NCBI GenBank assembly: GCA_031253985.1
Contig: JAIRVH010000185.1
Span: 62,001 to 126,000 of the forward strand
Direction: 5' to 3'
DNA length: 64,000 nucleotides
Source of the DNA: Sphingobacterium sp.
GTDB taxonomy: Bacteria > Bacteroidota > Bacteroidia > Sphingobacteriales > Sphingobacteriaceae
Made by a program: the position numbers and the translations under genes. Numbering within the stretch: position 1 is the first letter of the stretch; each line of letters opens with the position of its first letter. Under the pieces are notes generated by a model that did not search any database, was not told the origin of the DNA, and saw only the letters and a program-made list of their open reading frames with translations. Below, piece after piece: positions 1 through 9,057 of the stretch.

Positions 1-1647
1 AGCCTGATCCTGGCCCACTACCCGTTTTTGAAGGTGACTCTCGATCTGCATCAATTTCTCTTTTTCTCCTGCCTGCAGTTTTCCCATTGGAATTCCAGTT
101 TTATGCGCCATGACAGCAACAACGTCCTGTGTAGTAAGGGCCTCCGACAGCTGGCCTGCCTGCTCTTTTAGCACTGGGATAATGCGTACCAAAAAATCGG
201 CGTATTGTTCAGCAAACTCAAATTCTTCATAGCGGTCTTCCTCACTTAATAAGCCTAGCAGAATCGGACTTAGTTTATTAAAAAAAGCTTCTGTAAGCCA
301 CCTGTATGCATTGAACAGGTCCATTTCACTGTGTTGCTGCTGTGCTGCTTTTAGGCGCTGAAATTCCTCGTCAGCTTTTTCAAGGATGGCTAAAGAGCCA
401 CTATGAGCTAGCTTTAGCGCGGCCATACTACGGTCCATCAGGTCGAAGGCCGAATCTGGCAGATGCCTATCCTTCATATACCTTTTTGACAGCGAAACGA
501 TTATCGGAAGAGCCGCTGGGTCCAGTTTCAATCCGTGGTGCTGCTCGTATTTATCCAGCACCTTTTCAAGCATCTTAACCGCTCTTTCCTCCGAAGGTTC
601 CGTGATTTGCAGCAGTTCAAAACGTCTACTGAATGCTTGTTCAGGTTCAATAATCTTTCGATACTCTTCAAGTGTCGTGGCCCCTATAACCGTAATCTCA
701 CCCCTGGTCAATTCGGGTTTGAGTAAATTTCCCGCCCCCGAACCAATCGGTCCTTTGCTATCTAAAAGTGTATGTATTTCATCAATAAATAAAATTGCCT
801 TATCAAAGCCTTTGATTTCGGCAATAATTTTCTTCAGTCGGTCTTCAATTTCACCCTTGTAACTAGCGCCTGCTATCAGGGCTCCGAGGTCAAGTTCAAA
901 TAACTGCGCCGCCTTGAGCTGCTCCGGCACGTCACCATTGACAATATCGATGGCAAAACCGTCTACTAACGCCGTCTTACCCACACCTGCTTCCCCCGCG
1001 ATAATGACGTTGGGCTTGTTGCGCCGACAGAGAATTTCGAGCATCATCCGTATTTCGCGATCGCGGCCCACGATTGGATCTGCCTTTCCCTCGCGCACAA
1101 GCTGCAGCCGATCAATACAATACTGATGCAGTGCATTTTTTATTCCGCTTTGCTCACCGGTCTGGCCGATGTGGGTTTCAGCACTCCCCGATACAGCCTG
1201 CTTAATCTGATTTTGATCAATATACAGGTCATATATCTCTTTCTCTTTGATCGGAAAGGATTTTAACTGATTGACATCAAAAGCAATGCCCGCCTTGGCT
1301 ATTGCGGCCAATAGGCATATGGGTGTAATGAGATCCAAGCCCAATTTAATCCGTACGAGATCCGCCTCGTCCAATAACCGGATGACAGCTTCATTTCCTT
1401 TGATTTCTTCGGCCGGCAGGAGGTTTCTTGATCGCTCCAGCTCATCCATACGTACTTCGGCCCATTCGGCGATATATTGGTCATCCTTTTGGATCGACTG
1501 CACAAATTGTCGTAAGCCCACATCTTTATGCATCAGGGCTTTTAATAGATGTGCGGGGCCAAACTGGCTCTGATGGTATTCCTCAGCCAGGGCCTGCGCA
1601 ATATGAATTGCTAATTTGACCGATTCACTGAAATTACTGACCGTCAT
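1..1647 (-). CDS. clpV: T6SS sheath-disassembly ATPase ClpV/TssH (C-terminus beyond window)
   Basis: ClpV is the AAA+ ATPase that recycles contracted TssB/TssC sheath after T6SS firing. I translated the minus strand from the ATG at 1647 and the frame stays open to base 1, giving about 549 residues. An N-terminal Clp repeat region (about 1-150) is followed by the first AAA module. Its Walker A reads GEAGVGKT near residue 218 and its Walker B reads ILFIDEI near residue 287. A helical middle region follows, and VVGQDQA just before the edge marks the start of the second AAA module, as in ClpB/ClpV. The start codon overlaps the tssR stop by four bases (ATGA), showing translational coupling in one operon. 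Its place directly after tssR, rather than any heat-shock context, favours ClpV over ClpB. The rest of the core (tssB, C, E, F, G, K, N) is not in view and may lie to the left. Confidence 0.9.
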   Translation of the reverse strand, partial: MTVSNFSESVKLAIHIAQALAEEYHQSQFGPAHLLKALMHKDVGLRQFVQSIQKDDQYIAEWAEVRMDELERSRNLLPAEEIKGNEAVIRLLDEADLVRIKLGLDLITPICLLAAIAKAGIAFDVNQLKSFPIKEKEIYDLYIDQNQIKQAVSGSAETHIGQTGEQSGIKNALHQYCIDRLQLVREGKADPIVGRDREIRMMLEILCRRNKPNVIIAGEAGVGKTALVDGFAIDIVNGDVPEQLKAAQLFELDLGALIAGASYKGEIEDRLKKIIAEIKGFDKAILFIDEIHTLLDSKGPIGSGAGNLLKPELTRGEITVIGATTLEEYRKIIEPEQAFSRRFELLQITEPSEERAVKMLEKVLDKYEQHHGLKLDPAALPIIVSLSKRYMKDRHLPDSAFDLMDRSMAALKLAHSGSLAILEKADEEFQRLKAAQQQHSEMDLFNAYRWLTEAFFNKLSPILLGLLSEEDRYEEFEFAEQYADFLVRIIPVLKEQAGQLSEALTTQDVVAVMAHKTGIPMGKLQAGEKEKLMQIESHLQKRVVGQDQA

Positions 1648-4040
1648 TTGTTTTCCGTTTGAATGGTGTTCATATTAAAAAAACTGCCCCGGACGCGGTA
1701 ATATTGTTCACCATTAGAGAAAAACTTACCTTGGTTTTGAGCGTAAGAACGCGTCATAGCCATCACCTTTTGCAGGTATACGATATACTCTTCAAAGGAC
1801 GGCAAAGACATTTCCTTTTTATTCTTCAATGCTTCCACTTTCATATCCGTAAAAGTATTGTGTAGAATTGGCAGCCCCAGCATCACCGAAAAATACTTCC
1901 CTAAAGTCCATTTGTCCACATCCCGGGCTGAATACATCGGCCACTTTTTCTTATATTCCTCGATATAGTTATCGTACAGTTTCTTGCGGAACGAATTATC
2001 ATCTTTAACGAGGTTGTCTCCGGTCATGACCGAAAGCAGGCTGCTAAATTCATTAAATTCACCAGCATTAAGGATCAGATCAAAATCCAGTCCTTTTGTG
2101 AGCTGATATTGAAGGTCAGGACTGAATTTAAGGGAGGAGGCAAACTTAAAGGCATTGTGCGGCATTCCCTCTCCCACATTCCGGTTGAATTTGCCACCCA
2201 AAGATTTGGCCACACTCGGATTGACGTTCGTATTTTCAATACCCGTCAATCGGAATGCACTATCCAAGCTATGGATATGCGAACGTATGTCTTGTCGGGT
2301 TTCATCCATAAAACGGTAGAAAGCCACATTGAAACTTTTATTATTCAGTGATGCGCCACGCGTTGGGAAAACGACTCCACCCTGAATGAGGCTGTTCTTA
2401 GGAAAATCCAGATAATATGAAATGGAATCCGTCAGGTTAAAATCATAAGACTGATTACCAAAGGCCTCTCCACGAACCAATTGGAATTTACGTCGTTCGG
2501 CCGCATAATACGCTTCACTGGAAACCAACTTTCTGGATTGTACAATAAAATCATTAAACGTTGTCGGCGTGCTGTTAAAAGCCTGCAGAATCACCATACG
2601 TCCCTCTACATCGGCCACCCGACGGGCGATCGAAGAGAGTTGGCTGTTGTTTGCGCCACCCAAATTACCCGTCGACCCCACAATCACAAAGAGGTTGGTC
2701 TGCTGCGCGACATCCTTAACAAGATTTGTCGCCTGTGCGATACCTTCAAATAGCGGCTGTTCAGCGTTTCCGCGATCACATTCACTGGTGATCTTGGATT
2801 GGTCCCGTAAAAAACCGACAAGCTTCCGAAAATCTTCGGTGAGATCCAGTTTGGCACTGCGGCCACCACAGGAAGATGGATTTCTGAATACCACACTTCC
2901 ATATTTTACATTCTGTTTGTTAAAGACAGTTTCGACACTATTTTCAAATCCCTGAATGGTATTTGTAAGGCTAGCGAAATGGTTGCGCATGGCATTTCCG
3001 CCGTCGATCACAAAAATAATATTAACTTTTGAACGGTTTTTGATCAGGTTGATCAAACCCGGGTAAGTCAGTTCGGCCCCATTAATGGTCAATACCTTAT
3101 TATTCGTTTTGTTGAAGACATCAATGGCATAATGTGTAGCGATACCTGAATCATCCACCGCACGGACAGGCAAACCCAGCATTGTTATATTTGCGGTATC
3201 GAGCAATGGATCGATTTTATAGGGTTCTAACCCATCGACGCGATCCTTATTGATCTTTGTTAATACAGAATCTGCCTGTGGCGAAGCAAATGTATAAGGA
3301 GCAAAATAAAGGCGATGTCCCCAATTCTGTACGACCGATGCCGACACCCACCCTTTGATATATCTGGCTGCCTCGCGCGGTACAAACTGATCCGTTGAGC
3401 CGATCAGGAATTGCTTTCCATCATCAGACTTTTTAAAAATATATACATAGTTGTGTAGAGCAACCTTGGACTTTCCATTTTTAAGATCCGGTCCATCGAA
3501 GACAAATATGGAATCTTTCTTATCGAAATAATATTGCCCATTTAGCAAAGGTTCTACATCATTGATGATTGTCAGCGCTTTATTGGGAAAGCGCGTCGCC
3601 ACATCGACAAATGAACGTTGCCATAGCAAAAGTTTATCCTTAGCAATCCAACCGACACTTTCTACATGCTTTTTATCTTTCAATTTAAGCCCACGGACCA
3701 TATTTTCGCTGAACCGCAACAATTTTAGATAGCCATCCTTTTCTTCCGAAACATAAAAGGGCTGCATAAACGAGAGCTTCTCCATCATCAGGGTGCCACC
3801 CGGCGAGGTGGTGGTATAGTTGTCGTTTCTGTCAGAAAAAACAATCCACGGAAGGTTAGATTTACCAAAGGATTCCTTGGTTGAAGTTGACGCATTGGGT
3901 TCGAGGTATGGAACGGGCAATCCGACCACAGATCCACCGAATGATGTTGCGGACTGTCCATGTACATCATTTGCGCCGAAGGCACTCCACAACATCCCTA
4001 GACATAAGGTGCAAAACCGAAAAGATTTAACTAAATTCAT
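1644..4040 (-). CDS. tssR: T6SS membrane-complex protein TssR
   Basis: TssR is a component of the Bacteroidota-specific T6SS envelope complex (TssN, Q, O, P, R), which replaces the TssJLM complex of Pseudomonadota. The 798-residue protein begins with a Sec-type signal peptide (hydrophobic stretch around residues 8-25, ending near VHGQSA), so it acts in the periplasm. A central von Willebrand A-like segment starts near residue 340 (IIFVIDGGNAM), a partly conserved MIDAS-like motif. The overall size of about 800 residues is usual for TssR. It lies 13 bases downstream of the PKD protein gene and overlaps clpV by four bases. The family call rests on length, signal peptide, vWA-like motif and gene order. 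Confidence 0.85.
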   Translation of the reverse strand: MNLVKSFRFCTLCLGMLWSAFGANDVHGQSATSFGGSVVGLPVPYLEPNASTSTKESFGKSNLPWIVFSDRNDNYTTTSPGGTLMMEKLSFMQPFYVSEEKDGYLKLLRFSENMVRGLKLKDKKHVESVGWIAKDKLLLWQRSFVDVATRFPNKALTIINDVEPLLNGQYYFDKKDSIFVFDGPDLKNGKSKVALHNYVYIFKKSDDGKQFLIGSTDQFVPREAARYIKGWVSASVVQNWGHRLYFAPYTFASPQADSVLTKINKDRVDGLEPYKIDPLLDTANITMLGLPVRAVDDSGIATHYAIDVFNKTNNKVLTINGAELTYPGLINLIKNRSKVNIIFVIDGGNAMRNHFASLTNTIQGFENSVETVFNKQNVKYGSVVFRNPSSCGGRSAKLDLTEDFRKLVGFLRDQSKITSECDRGNAEQPLFEGIAQATNLVKDVAQQTNLFVIVGSTGNLGGANNSQLSSIARRVADVEGRMVILQAFNSTPTTFNDFIVQSRKLVSSEAYYAAERRKFQLVRGEAFGNQSYDFNLTDSISYYLDFPKNSLIQGGVVFPTRGASLNNKSFNVAFYRFMDETRQDIRSHIHSLDSAFRLTGIENTNVNPSVAKSLGGKFNRNVGEGMPHNAFKFASSLKFSPDLQYQLTKGLDFDLILNAGEFNEFSSLLSVMTGDNLVKDDNSFRKKLYDNYIEEYKKKWPMYSARDVDKWTLGKYFSVMLGLPILHNTFTDMKVEALKNKKEMSLPSFEEYIVYLQKVMAMTRSYAQNQGKFFSNGEQYYRVRGSFFNMNTIQTENK

Positions 4041-4053
4041 ACAGGACGAGGCT

Positions 4054-5010
4054 TTATTTTGATTGTTTAACTTTGATTAAAGTAGGACATTCTTTTGTGG
4101 CATTGGGCGTTGACGCACTTTCAACCGTAACTTCGTTAATGGTGACCCCTTTTGAAAAAGTAAGTCCCATTAGATAAGCGTAAATATCCATTTGCTTCTT
4201 CTTACCGTCCATTTCGACATTCACTTTCACTTTTTCGTCACCACAGAGATATTTAGATAAGATGTAATTATATTTTGAATTAAAATCGGCACCGTTAGCG
4301 ATATCCTGGATTTTTTCTTTTAGATCGTTGAGTGCATCCTGCGCCCCTTTGCCCGGAGTGACCAGCTGATTGATATCTGCTGCGGGGTCAACAATACGAA
4401 TCGTATGTGTTGCAAATTTTGAACTTTTATCCGAACGGAGCCTAACCTGATAAACACCGGGTTTGGTATAGGTATACAATGCTGATTTGCCGATGGCATC
4501 AACTTTTCCGGTTTCACCAAACCACCATTCAAATATTTCACCGGGCCCGTTTGCTTCCAAACGAATCTCTTCGAGTACAATACCGTTTGTAGAACCGCTG
4601 ATAAATAATGTTGTATCCTGAGAAACGGAATGGACTACGCTATCCTTTACAGAAACAAAGAATTGCTCACGCAAATTCTCATTTACGGTGAGCCTGACTA
4701 CATAGGATCCTACTTTATTAAAACGATAGGTACCCTGTTGTTTTGTGGACTTGTCGCCGTTACCAAATTCCCATAGCCATTTTTTTGCACCATTGGTATT
4801 GTCGGCGTAAATGAGATCTTCATTCAGGTAAATTTCAGTTTTATTAATTTTGGCACTGATCTTCTCTTCTGATCTGGTATAGACCTTGAAAAAATAAATC
4901 AATCCGGCTAAAATAGCGACGACCAAAAAGATAATGATAAATAAATAAATACGAGGGTTGCTTTTCGAAACATTTCTTTCAGATCCCTCTTCAATAAAAT
5001 TCCTATCCAT
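4054..5010 (-). CDS. tssP: PKD-domain bitopic T6SS membrane-complex protein, probable TssP
   Basis: This 318-residue protein has a short cytoplasmic N-terminus, one transmembrane helix at about 22-43, and a periplasmic part. The periplasmic part holds two PKD-like beta-sandwich repeats: one around residues 55-125 with WLWEFGNGDKS and a GSYVVRLTV strand, the other around 145-210 with WWFGETG and GVYQVRLRS. The C-terminal 100 residues are unassigned. In Bacteroidota T6SS the membrane-complex genes run tssN-Q-O-P-R, and this gene sits directly before tssR, so the name TssP is inferred mainly from synteny. The PKD repeats probably mediate contacts across the periplasm. The gene is 45 bases from its upstream neighbour and 13 from tssR, so it is co-transcribed. 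Confidence 0.6.
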   Translation of the reverse strand: MDRNFIEEGSERNVSKSNPRIYLFIIIFLVVAILAGLIYFFKVYTRSEEKISAKINKTEIYLNEDLIYADNTNGAKKWLWEFGNGDKSTKQQGTYRFNKVGSYVVRLTVNENLREQFFVSVKDSVVHSVSQDTTLFISGSTNGIVLEEIRLEANGPGEIFEWWFGETGKVDAIGKSALYTYTKPGVYQVRLRSDKSSKFATHTIRIVDPAADINQLVTPGKGAQDALNDLKEKIQDIANGADFNSKYNYILSKYLCGDEKVKVNVEMDGKKKQMDIYAYLMGLTFSKGVTINEVTVESASTPNATKECPTLIKVKQSK

Positions 5011-5055
5011 TTAGCTACAATTGATTGTTTAAAAAATTGATTTTTAAAATTAAAA

Positions 5056-5550
5056 TTAGCGTGCATTCATCATATTGATCGTCTGCTGCAACTGTTTACG
5101 ATTGACAATGCAGTCATCCAGATTTTTGGAAATGCGTTCAATATCATTGAGATTACCTTTGAGTTCCCTTCTATCGACGTAATAATTCTCATAAAATAAT
5201 GCGCTTTGAGCAAAAATGCTGTATCTATTGTCGAAGCTATTTTGTGCGTATAACGCATTGATATCAGAAAACGTTTTTTTAATATCATTCTCTATAAAGA
5301 CCGCTTGCACAGAAGGATCAAACCGCTTTATTTGGACTGAAACGCTATCAACATAGCGCAGCGCCAACTTTGCCGATTCTTCAAATTTCTGATCATCATG
5401 GATCCGCAAGGCTAAATCTTCCTTAGATATCGCAAATCGAGGGCCGTCATTATAAAATAATATATATCCCAAGAGGGTCATTGCCAATACAAAAGCTGCC
5501 ATCAGCAGCAAAAAATGTTCACGTCTTTCAGCTAAGCTCAGTTTAATCAT
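5056..5550 (-). CDS. TssO-like single-pass T6SS membrane protein (second copy)
   Basis: A 164-residue bitopic protein with a basic N-terminal tail, one transmembrane helix at about 13-33 and a mostly helical periplasmic domain. Its layout is the same as the protein encoded just upstream, from which it is separated by only three bases (stop at 5554, start at 5550). That suggests a diverged TssO-type pair. There is no lipobox cysteine, so it does not look like the lipoprotein TssQ. It probably helps build the T6SS envelope complex with TssP and TssR. Which of the two proteins corresponds to the named TssO family cannot be decided by eye. Confidence 0.6.
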   Translation of the reverse strand: MIKLSLAERREHFLLLMAAFVLAMTLLGYILFYNDGPRFAISKEDLALRIHDDQKFEESAKLALRYVDSVSVQIKRFDPSVQAVFIENDIKKTFSDINALYAQNSFDNRYSIFAQSALFYENYYVDRRELKGNLNDIERISKNLDDCIVNRKQLQQTINMMNAR

Positions 5551-5553
5551 ATC

Positions 5554-6081
5554 TTATCTACCTACTATCGAACCTTGGTTTACAACTTTATTAATCTGAT
5601 TGTTCATTGAGATACAACTCTGCAGCTGCATTCGTTTACTTTCTATTACATTTTTGGTCGAAAAAAGAGAATCCTGAAGTCGGGAGACCAAGATAACGTC
5701 TTTATTGAGCCGGCGGTATAGCTTTAGACTTGCCCGGCCACTGTCCGCTTTCAACCCATCGATCACACGGGTTATATGTCCCGATCCTTTAGCAATTTCG
5801 TTTTGAAGGATACGCTTTCTAGCGATGGCAGACATATCCGCGTTGCCTTGACCGATATCCTTAAAATACTGATTGATCTGTGCAAATTGTCTATTGATGT
5901 CAGTTCTCGCATTCATCAGGTTCTCGACCTCTTCGTATTGCTCTTTCAAAATCACATATTCTTTTTCAGAAGCTTTGAGATAAAGAAAAAAGCTAGACAG
6001 TGCTACCAGCAATAGCAATGTAAAGGCAATGATAAATTTGCGGTAAGCCGCGTTTATTTCTTTTTGGTTTATTGGCTTCAT
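5554..6081 (-). CDS. tssO: TssO-like single-pass T6SS membrane protein (first copy)
   Basis: A 175-residue protein with a transmembrane helix at about 15-34 (FTLLLLVALSSFFLYL) followed by an almost entirely helical, coiled-coil-prone periplasmic region. It is the first gene of the visible membrane-complex block tssO-tssO'-tssP-tssR-clpV. Size, topology and position fit TssO, an inner-membrane component of the Bacteroidota T6SS complex. A 467-base gap precedes it, so the operon promoter probably lies there. The assignment is by synteny and topology. Confidence 0.6.
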   Translation of the reverse strand: MKPINQKEINAAYRKFIIAFTLLLLVALSSFFLYLKASEKEYVILKEQYEEVENLMNARTDINRQFAQINQYFKDIGQGNADMSAIARKRILQNEIAKGSGHITRVIDGLKADSGRASLKLYRRLNKDVILVSRLQDSLFSTKNVIESKRMQLQSCISMNNQINKVVNQGSIVGR

Positions 6082-6548
6082 GTATTACAATTTATTCTAA
6101 AATCACATTACTTCACAAATTAGATAATTACTAAAACTACACGAGGATAAGATAAGTGTAATGAAAACATCACTTATCCAGTACAGGCATTACAACTAAT
6201 ACAATAGTTAAATTCTACCGTGATTAGAAAAAGCAAAAAATAGGCCACAAATAATAAGATTACCCTGTTGAGCCGACAAAAAGCAATGCGCATGCTAATA
6301 AACGACATAACAAACTTATATTCAACAGCATATTTTCATGCTAACAGCACCAAAAAGCATTGCCTATATCTAACTATGCTACATCCGCTACCGATCTTAT
6401 TATTTTTTTCGCATATTAATTTTATGTTAATTAGCGACAGTTTTAACCTTAGCAATAGGTGTTTTAGCGATTCAAGCGGATCGTTTTAACAGTTTATTAA
6501 ACAGCATGCAGTTCCTGCCGTCTACAGATAACAGTAGCGCCTGTTAGC
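6082..6548. other. 467-base AT-rich intergenic region upstream of the T6SS membrane-complex operon
   Basis: I see no convincing gene here. The only long frame (6268-6489, plus strand) encodes a low-complexity Leu/Ser/Phe-rich peptide without a ribosome site. The region should hold the promoter of the tssO-to-clpV operon. One sequence matching TAnnTTTG occurs on the minus strand at 6318-6311, but it has no well-spaced -33 partner and would leave a leader of about 230 bases, so this is weak. Confidence 0.4.
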
Positions 6549-7220
6549 TTATTGGGGGACATGATAACCCATAACAATCCTATCATTGAGTGCCTTTTCG
6601 GTAATTATGTCGATTTTGAGATTGACAAAATCTCCAACCGGATCTAGCGTCAAGAAATACCTCACATTTCCCTTCTTCCAAAATAGTCGCTGGGGGTAGA
6701 CCATTACATCCGGAATATCACCTTTATAAGCTTTCAATATACCCGGAAAGACTTCTTGCAAAGTTGATTTCACTTTATCGTTTACAGCCGCCATAGCAAT
6801 ACTTTCTATATGCATACTATCCGACTTTCCTAATTCTTTCACAAAAGAATTAAAGTAATCTTTCACATGCTCTTCAGGAGCTTTTAACGAGACAAAAGCA
6901 ATTGTGTTGTTGTATGACATCACTTTAGCACCATAAGATTCATTTATTTCTAATCCAGCAAACATTACTTTTTGAGCGTCCTGTTCGTCGAAACTATAAT
7001 TTGTCACAACCTCTCCCTTATCAACCAGATTAAACTGTCCATTTCCTACTTCGAAATGTCCTTTTTGATCACTTTTCCGGCTGGCAGCTTGTTCAATATC
7101 TTTTGGAGTTTCTTTCCCAAAGACACTGTATAAATCCATACCTTTATTTTTCCCCTTAAAAACACAACCGGAGATTATTAAGATGATCAAGGGCAACAAT
7201 AGTCTTTTATTTTTATACAT
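6549..7220 (-). CDS. Lipoprotein of unknown family in the T6SS accessory cluster
   Basis: I place the start at 7220 because the protein then begins with MYKNKRLLLPL and a lipoprotein signal ending in IISGC (Cys about residue 19). The longer frame from 7301 would overlap the preceding gene and add a non-signal-like leader. The mature 223-residue protein has alternating helices and strands and ends near VMGYHVPQ. I do not recognise the family. It is the last of four consecutive lipoprotein genes downstream of the candidate effector at 10064-13045, so it may be an additional immunity protein or an envelope factor. That is inference from position only. Confidence 0.75.
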   Translation of the reverse strand: MYKNKRLLLPLIILIISGCVFKGKNKGMDLYSVFGKETPKDIEQAASRKSDQKGHFEVGNGQFNLVDKGEVVTNYSFDEQDAQKVMFAGLEINESYGAKVMSYNNTIAFVSLKAPEEHVKDYFNSFVKELGKSDSMHIESIAMAAVNDKVKSTLQEVFPGILKAYKGDIPDVMVYPQRLFWKKGNVRYFLTLDPVGDFVNLKIDIITEKALNDRIVMGYHVPQ

Positions 7221-7294
7221 CGTTTTTATATTTAAACTACCGACCAATCCAGTTAGCGTACGGCAATAGTTTACTTTATAAGTTTCTGATCCTA

Positions 7295-8323
7295 TTACCA
7301 AATTTCGAAGCTGTCTTTTCCTTTAGGAATATATAAATACAAACTTAAAAAACGCGCGAAAGTGCCCCCTTTGTCACCTTTATATTTCCCCCAGATAGCC
7401 GAACCACCGCGAAGACGTAAATCTAAAGAACTTTGCTCTAGGCAAACAAGTTTTCCGTCTCCATAAAGTTTTAACGTATAATCCTTTATAGGTTCAACTT
7501 TAAAAGTAGGATTGTCAAAGTAGAACATGTCTTCATCACCATTTTCACGGATATTATTCTCATCCTGATATTGGCTTATAATCTGTCGTACATCACTGTT
7601 AAAAACCAGCGCACTGTAAGTATCTTTATTCTTATTCTCGATCAATTCCCTAAAGTAGTTATAAGCTACTAGAGTTTTTTTTTCCAGTTCATCTTTCGGT
7701 AATTTACTCAAATCTTGCGCATTGGCTAGTGCAGGAATCTCGTAGGGTACCATAGCGTCGAAGGTTAGTGTATATTCATAAAAAGGCAATCCAGCTGCGA
7801 CAAAGGTCTTGCCATCCTCTTTTTTTAAATTTGCATGATCAAGCAATTGCACCTGATGATCAAAACCACCAACTGTATCCAGATGATCTCTGGAGAAAAG
7901 AGTAAGTTTAAATCGGGTATAAGGTGTCAATTCTTTAAATCCTTCACCCTGTTCACGCTCGGTTTGCGGATATAGCCGATAGGTAATTTTTTGTTTTCCC
8001 GATTTGGCAATATAATTATTCAGGTTAATGGGCGACATAATTCCCCCCTCTTGAAAATATTGGAATGCCGGAATATCATTCACAAGGATTTCGAAAAAAC
8101 ATTGCTCATGATCGACATAAATGTAGTATAGAAGTTGATTCGGAAAATGCTTGATCATCTTTTCTCTTATGGACAGAGCATTACCCACCGTAACATTCGT
8201 TGGATTTGATTCGGTAATTGGTGGGTTGGTAATTTTCTCGTCAGTGCCGGTACAAGATAGTCCAAACATAATGATAAGTAAAAAAGAAAAACTGAAATCA
8301 ACGTTATAGTAATTTTTACCCAT
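7295..8323 (-). CDS. Lipoprotein, tandem paralogue of the one at 9058 (candidate T6SS immunity protein)
   Basis: A 342-residue lipoprotein: hydrophobic signal at about 10-20 and lipobox GLSC with Cys24. It is clearly homologous along most of its length to the product of 9058-10062. Shared blocks include MIKHFP, DHEQCFFEILVNDIPAF, GGIMSP, IAKSGKQKITYRLYPQT, LTPYTRF, LKKEDGKTF and an identical C-terminus KGKDSFEIW. The family is unknown to me. Duplicated periplasmic lipoproteins directly after a large secreted-type protein are typical of T6SS immunity genes against periplasm-acting effectors. That role is inferred and nothing in the sequence proves it. About 130 AT-rich bases separate it from the gene before it. 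Confidence 0.85.
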   Translation of the reverse strand: MGKNYYNVDFSFSFLLIIMFGLSCTGTDEKITNPPITESNPTNVTVGNALSIREKMIKHFPNQLLYYIYVDHEQCFFEILVNDIPAFQYFQEGGIMSPINLNNYIAKSGKQKITYRLYPQTEREQGEGFKELTPYTRFKLTLFSRDHLDTVGGFDHQVQLLDHANLKKEDGKTFVAAGLPFYEYTLTFDAMVPYEIPALANAQDLSKLPKDELEKKTLVAYNYFRELIENKNKDTYSALVFNSDVRQIISQYQDENNIRENGDEDMFYFDNPTFKVEPIKDYTLKLYGDGKLVCLEQSSLDLRLRGGSAIWGKYKGDKGGTFARFLSLYLYIPKGKDSFEIW

Positions 8324-8453
8324 AATTTTTAAATACTGCTACTTACTTTAACAATCTTAGGAATTTACGAAAACTAAAACTCAGGGTATAATTTTGAAAT
8401 TTACACATCGTAGCCCCAAAACCCGAACTTTAATATGTTTTTTTGCATAAGTT

Positions 8454-9056
8454 CTAATTTTTAGGATATAGCATATTAAAATTGTCTAAAATGGTATTAT
8501 AACTTGTATCCTGACTATTTTCCATATGGGTTCCTTTCTTTACAAATAAGAAATTAGAATTTAAGAAGCTTTTTCCATTACCATCTATAGAAGTACTTGG
8601 ATAATAGAAAAGCCAGGCGTCCAAGGGGCCGATATCCCAAAAATAGCCATCGCCATTTGAATCTTTTCTTTGTTCATACGTTGGATATTTCTTCTTAAAA
8701 TATTCAATTAACTGTTTTATTTCTTCCTGGTCCACCGTATTATATCTGAATCCCAGATACTGCTGAGATTTGCGATTGTCTACATACACTTCTATATTAT
8801 TGTAATCCGCAGCCGCACTTTTCGGATACTTATAAGTGGAAAGGTTTACATCACCTAACCTGAATCCTTCCAATTGGTCTGTTTCATAGGAAGAGATTCC
8901 ATAAACCACATCCTGGCTTTCCTTTAATTTTTGCGTATTAATCAAGTCGGAAATTGGCTGATTAAACTTCAGTGCCATTAAATCATTTTTATTTTGAGAA
9001 TTACATGAGGTAACCCCAATTACACATAACAGCATCAATAAATATATTTTCATCAC
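8454..9056 (-). CDS. Small lipoprotein between two paralogous lipoproteins, unknown function
   Basis: A 200-residue lipoprotein with a signal ending in GVTSC (Cys18). It has no visible relation to the flanking paralogues. It contains an acidic helix-rich middle and a segment rich in aromatic residues (YFWDIGPLDAWLFYY) around residue 140. The gene starts one base after the stop of the 9058 gene, so the two are translationally linked. It may have been duplicated or inserted together with the paralogue pair. Its function is unknown; position in the effector/immunity block suggests an immunity or adaptor role. Confidence 0.8.
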   Translation of the reverse strand: MMKIYLLMLLCVIGVTSCNSQNKNDLMALKFNQPISDLINTQKLKESQDVVYGISSYETDQLEGFRLGDVNLSTYKYPKSAAADYNNIEVYVDNRKSQQYLGFRYNTVDQEEIKQLIEYFKKKYPTYEQRKDSNGDGYFWDIGPLDAWLFYYPSTSIDGNGKSFLNSNFLFVKKGTHMENSQDTSYNTILDNFNMLYPKN

Positions 9057-9057
9057 T

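Noticed and set aside
6268..6489. 73-codon frame in the gap upstream of the T6SS operon
   Set aside because: Low-complexity composition, no ribosome site and no neighbours on that strand.
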